Below, in pieces: positions 12,597 to 14,498 of a DNA stretch of 14,498 nucleotides; the stretch's first letter is position 1; each line of letters starts with the position of its first letter. The DNA lies in NCBI GenBank assembly GCA_003504855.1, contig DNZD01000254.1:1-14498 (forward strand), given 5' to 3'. Made by a program: the position numbers and the translations under genes. The DNA comes from Cytophagales bacterium. Lineage in GTDB: Bacteria > Bacteroidota > Bacteroidia > Cytophagales > Cyclobacteriaceae. Under the pieces are notes generated by a model that was not told the DNA's origin, made no database searches, and saw only the letters and a program-made list of their open reading frames with translations.

Positions 12597-14498
12597 ATGA
12601 ATGAATATTCTTTCATCTCTCTCGGCCCCGCCAAAATGACCAGAAATGGGATGTTAAAGGCCATTTTTTTGGCACTTCTGTGCATTCAGGCTATTTCTGC
12701 AAGTGGCCTGACGTACTACTCCAGAAATAACGGCGGATCGTGGGGCACAGCTGCGACATGGTCCACAGATGGTGTGTTGCAATGTGCTGGCGCCGCGGCA
12801 GCTTCTGCGCCTGGTGCTGCCGATGATGTGGTTATTTGCACCGGCTTTACGGTCATTTGGAACAGCGCAGCAACGACTTCAATCAACAACCTGACCATTC
12901 TGACCGGTGGTGTTCTCACCATCAGTGTTAACGGAATAAACATTCAGTTGAACTCACTCCAAATGGACGGTACGGTTAACGGAAACGGCTCGGGTGACTT
13001 GAGGATGGGTTTAACAGCAGGAAAGACACTAAGCGGAACCGGATTTTTCAGTAATACAGCTGGCAATTGCCAGCTGCGATTATTAAGTAACGTTACGGTT
13101 CTGGCTGGAACAGACTTGAAATGGAACAATAACAACGTCCTGAACCTTAATGGCTTTACACTAACTAACAATGGCAAGATTCAGATTCTGAACCCGGCAT
13201 CGATCTCAAACCGTGCGTCTACTTTTATTAATGCTGCCAATGCCTACCTCGTTTATACCCGTCAAGCCAGTTTTCCAAATACCGTGGTGCTCAATGCTTC
13301 GGCGAGTGGCAATACAGTAGAGTATGGGGCAGGCGGTGCTACTACCCGAACCATGGCATCTGCCGCCGGCTCAGGTAACTATTTCAACCTGTTGTTTAGT
13401 GGTAGTGCACCTCAGCAGATGGGTACCACCACGACCAATATTGCAGGGAATATTACCATCAACAGCGGTGCCACTGTCAGCGCCAATACAGGAACCAGAA
13501 ACATAAATGTAAAGGGGAACTGGGTCGACAACCTGGGAGGCTCTTTCCTGCCGCAAACCAGCACGGTAACATTCAACGCAACAGCGGCCAACCAGACCAT
13601 CTCTTCTCCAGCGGGTGGTGAGACGTTTTATGACCTTACCATCAACAACACCAATACAAACGGAACTGTCACTGCCAATGGCGGAATCCAGATCACCAAT
13701 GCCAGAACATTGAGAATAACCGCAGGGATTCTGGACATGCAGTCCAATACCCTGACCCAAATTTCCGGCTCGGGTAATTTCACTGCCACTGGTGGCGAAC
13801 TCCGTATGGCCAAGCTGGGCGTTACGTTGCCAGAACTTACGGGAACTTATAATATTACCGGGGGCACCATTACATTCAATGGTACCGGTGCCCAGACCAT
13901 CCGAAGTCTGAATGTTGCGCCTGCCAATTATAATAACATCACATTGAGCGGCGTGGGTACAAAAACACTCGCTGGCAACATCGCCGTGCGGGGTGACTGG
14001 ACAAACACAGGATCCACACTGGCAGGTGCCTTCACCGTCTCATTTACCGGTACGGGCACGCAGACCATTACCAATACGGCAGGTGAGAATTTTAACAGCG
14101 TAACGGTGAATACAGCCGGTCCCCTGACTTTTGCGTCGACCACCGATGTCACTATCTCCAACACGTTGACCATGACAACGGGTAGCATTAACCTGAATGG
14201 ACAGACACTTCAATTAGGCAATGGTGCAGGCGCTACGCTTACCAGGGCTGCCGGTATTTGTTATGGAGGAGTTTTCAAAAGATACTTCCCGGTAGCTGCA
14301 ATCAGCAGCACGGTGGCGCCTCTTTACGGGCTGTTTCCGGTTGGATCAAATATTAACTATCGTCCGGTTGAGATCAACTCAACAGTCAACCCGACTGGTG
14401 CCGGATATGTAAGTGTAACCCATAATGACTTTAACACCGCACCGGATGTTTCATACACCGATAATGAGGGGGCTGCCATTGTTCGGGTCACTGACATG
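12597..14498 (+). CDS. Large secreted Asn/Thr/Gly-rich repeat protein, N-terminal part (no stop in window)
   Basis: An open frame of 634 codons runs from the ATG at 12597 to the right edge. Other in-frame starts are 12636 and 12651; the latter two give the most typical signal peptide (LKAIFLALLCIQAISASG, residues 20-37). The mature protein opens with SRNNGGSWGTAATWSTDG and ADDVVICTGFTV (76-86), a pattern common at the start of Bacteroidota surface proteins and reminiscent of G8-type beta domains. Degenerate beta-strand repeats follow, with TFNATAANQTI (325-335), TFNGTGAQTI (426-435) and SFTGTGTQTI (482-491), and GNW/GDW turns at 307-309 and 466-468. A distinct FKRYFPVAA...APLYGLFPVGS segment begins at 560. 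Such proteins usually end in a type IX secretion sorting domain, but the C-terminus is outside the window, so that is inference. Few charged residues and much Asn/Thr fit a cell-surface or extracellular beta-solenoid-like protein. Confidence 0.85.
   Translation, partial: MNEYSFISLGPAKMTRNGMLKAIFLALLCIQAISASGLTYYSRNNGGSWGTAATWSTDGVLQCAGAAAASAPGAADDVVICTGFTVIWNSAATTSINNLTILTGGVLTISVNGINIQLNSLQMDGTVNGNGSGDLRMGLTAGKTLSGTGFFSNTAGNCQLRLLSNVTVLAGTDLKWNNNNVLNLNGFTLTNNGKIQILNPASISNRASTFINAANAYLVYTRQASFPNTVVLNASASGNTVEYGAGGATTRTMASAAGSGNYFNLLFSGSAPQQMGTTTTNIAGNITINSGATVSANTGTRNINVKGNWVDNLGGSFLPQTSTVTFNATAANQTISSPAGGETFYDLTINNTNTNGTVTANGGIQITNARTLRITAGILDMQSNTLTQISGSGNFTATGGELRMAKLGVTLPELTGTYNITGGTITFNGTGAQTIRSLNVAPANYNNITLSGVGTKTLAGNIAVRGDWTNTGSTLAGAFTVSFTGTGTQTITNTAGENFNSVTVNTAGPLTFASTTDVTISNTLTMTTGSINLNGQTLQLGNGAGATLTRAAGICYGGVFKRYFPVAAISSTVAPLYGLFPVGSNINYRPVEINSTVNPTGAGYVSVTHNDFNTAPDVSYTDNEGAAIVRVTDM
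13479..14110 (+). repeat. Degenerate protein-level repeats within the surface protein
   Basis: The translated frame repeats a unit of the form G-(N/D)-W-x-(N/D), then TF-x-G-T-x-x-QTI, then a F/Y-(N/D)-x-(L/I/V)-T-(I/V/L) segment. QTI cores fall at residues 333-335, 433-435 and 489-491. Base identity between copies is limited except in the core (for example GGTACCGGTGCCCAGACCAT versus GGTACGGGCACGCAGACCAT), so the duplication is old or under strong protein-level selection. Confidence 0.6.

Noticed and set aside
13371..14188. Several minus-strand Val/Pro-rich open frames near the right end
   Set aside because: They are the antisense of Asn/Thr/Gly-rich repeat codons of the surface protein, which is open for 634 codons on the plus strand.

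Overview
The window looks like chromosomal DNA of a Bacteroidota bacterium, most likely of the Cytophagales. Three signs support this. Copies of the Bacteroidota -7 promoter motif TAnnTTTG lie just upstream of several starts. Ribosome-binding sites are weak or absent. Several products are typical of the phylum: SPOR-like/OmpA proteins with acidic proline-rich linkers, a bacterial alpha-2-macroglobulin, a secreted NTF2-like protein, and a long Asn/Thr/Gly-rich secreted repeat protein. Coding density is high: thirteen genes fill the window and no gap exceeds about 120 bases. I see no tRNA, rRNA, CRISPR array, insertion sequence or integrase. No coding region shows an internal frameshift.

Layout. 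Positions 2-4073 (+) form a cell-envelope block: the 3' end of an alpha-2-macroglobulin gene, a desaturase closely resembling sphingolipid delta-4 desaturases, a small secreted DUF4440/SnoaL-like protein, and penicillin-binding protein 1C (pbpC). The last three are nearly abutting or overlapping. Positions 4171-6353 (+) hold two related envelope proteins, each with a signal peptide, a SPOR-like domain, a proline/acidic repeat linker and an OmpA-like domain. A strong bidirectional terminator at 6371-6400 separates them from a minus-strand block. That block contains a cystathionine beta-synthase-type enzyme with CBS domains (6399-7769), pyrB (7834-8757) and pyrR (8762-9301), the last two being a pyrimidine pair. 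Then come a secreted protein of unknown function (9373-10950) and an EVE-domain protein (10947-11348), coupled through a TTGA overlap. A divergent gap leads to a GT9 heptosyltransferase-like gene (11470-12480, +). Last is the 5' part of a large secreted repeat protein (12597 to the right edge, +), which has no stop codon in the window.

How the genes fit together. The left half is envelope biology: peptidoglycan synthesis and repair (PbpC), periplasmic protease trapping (alpha-2-macroglobulin), possible sphingolipid tailoring (desaturase) and peptidoglycan/outer-membrane linkage (SPOR/OmpA pair). The centre is housekeeping metabolism of pyrimidines and sulfur amino acids. The right end returns to surface structures (lipopolysaccharide-type glycosyltransferase, secreted repeat protein). 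I do not see a clear-cut new defence or mobile system. The most unusual items are the eukaryote-like sphingolipid desaturase placed between the usual alpha-2-macroglobulin/pbpC partners, the OmpA-like pair with a shared aberrant peptidoglycan-binding loop, and pyrR without a leader that could hold an attenuator.
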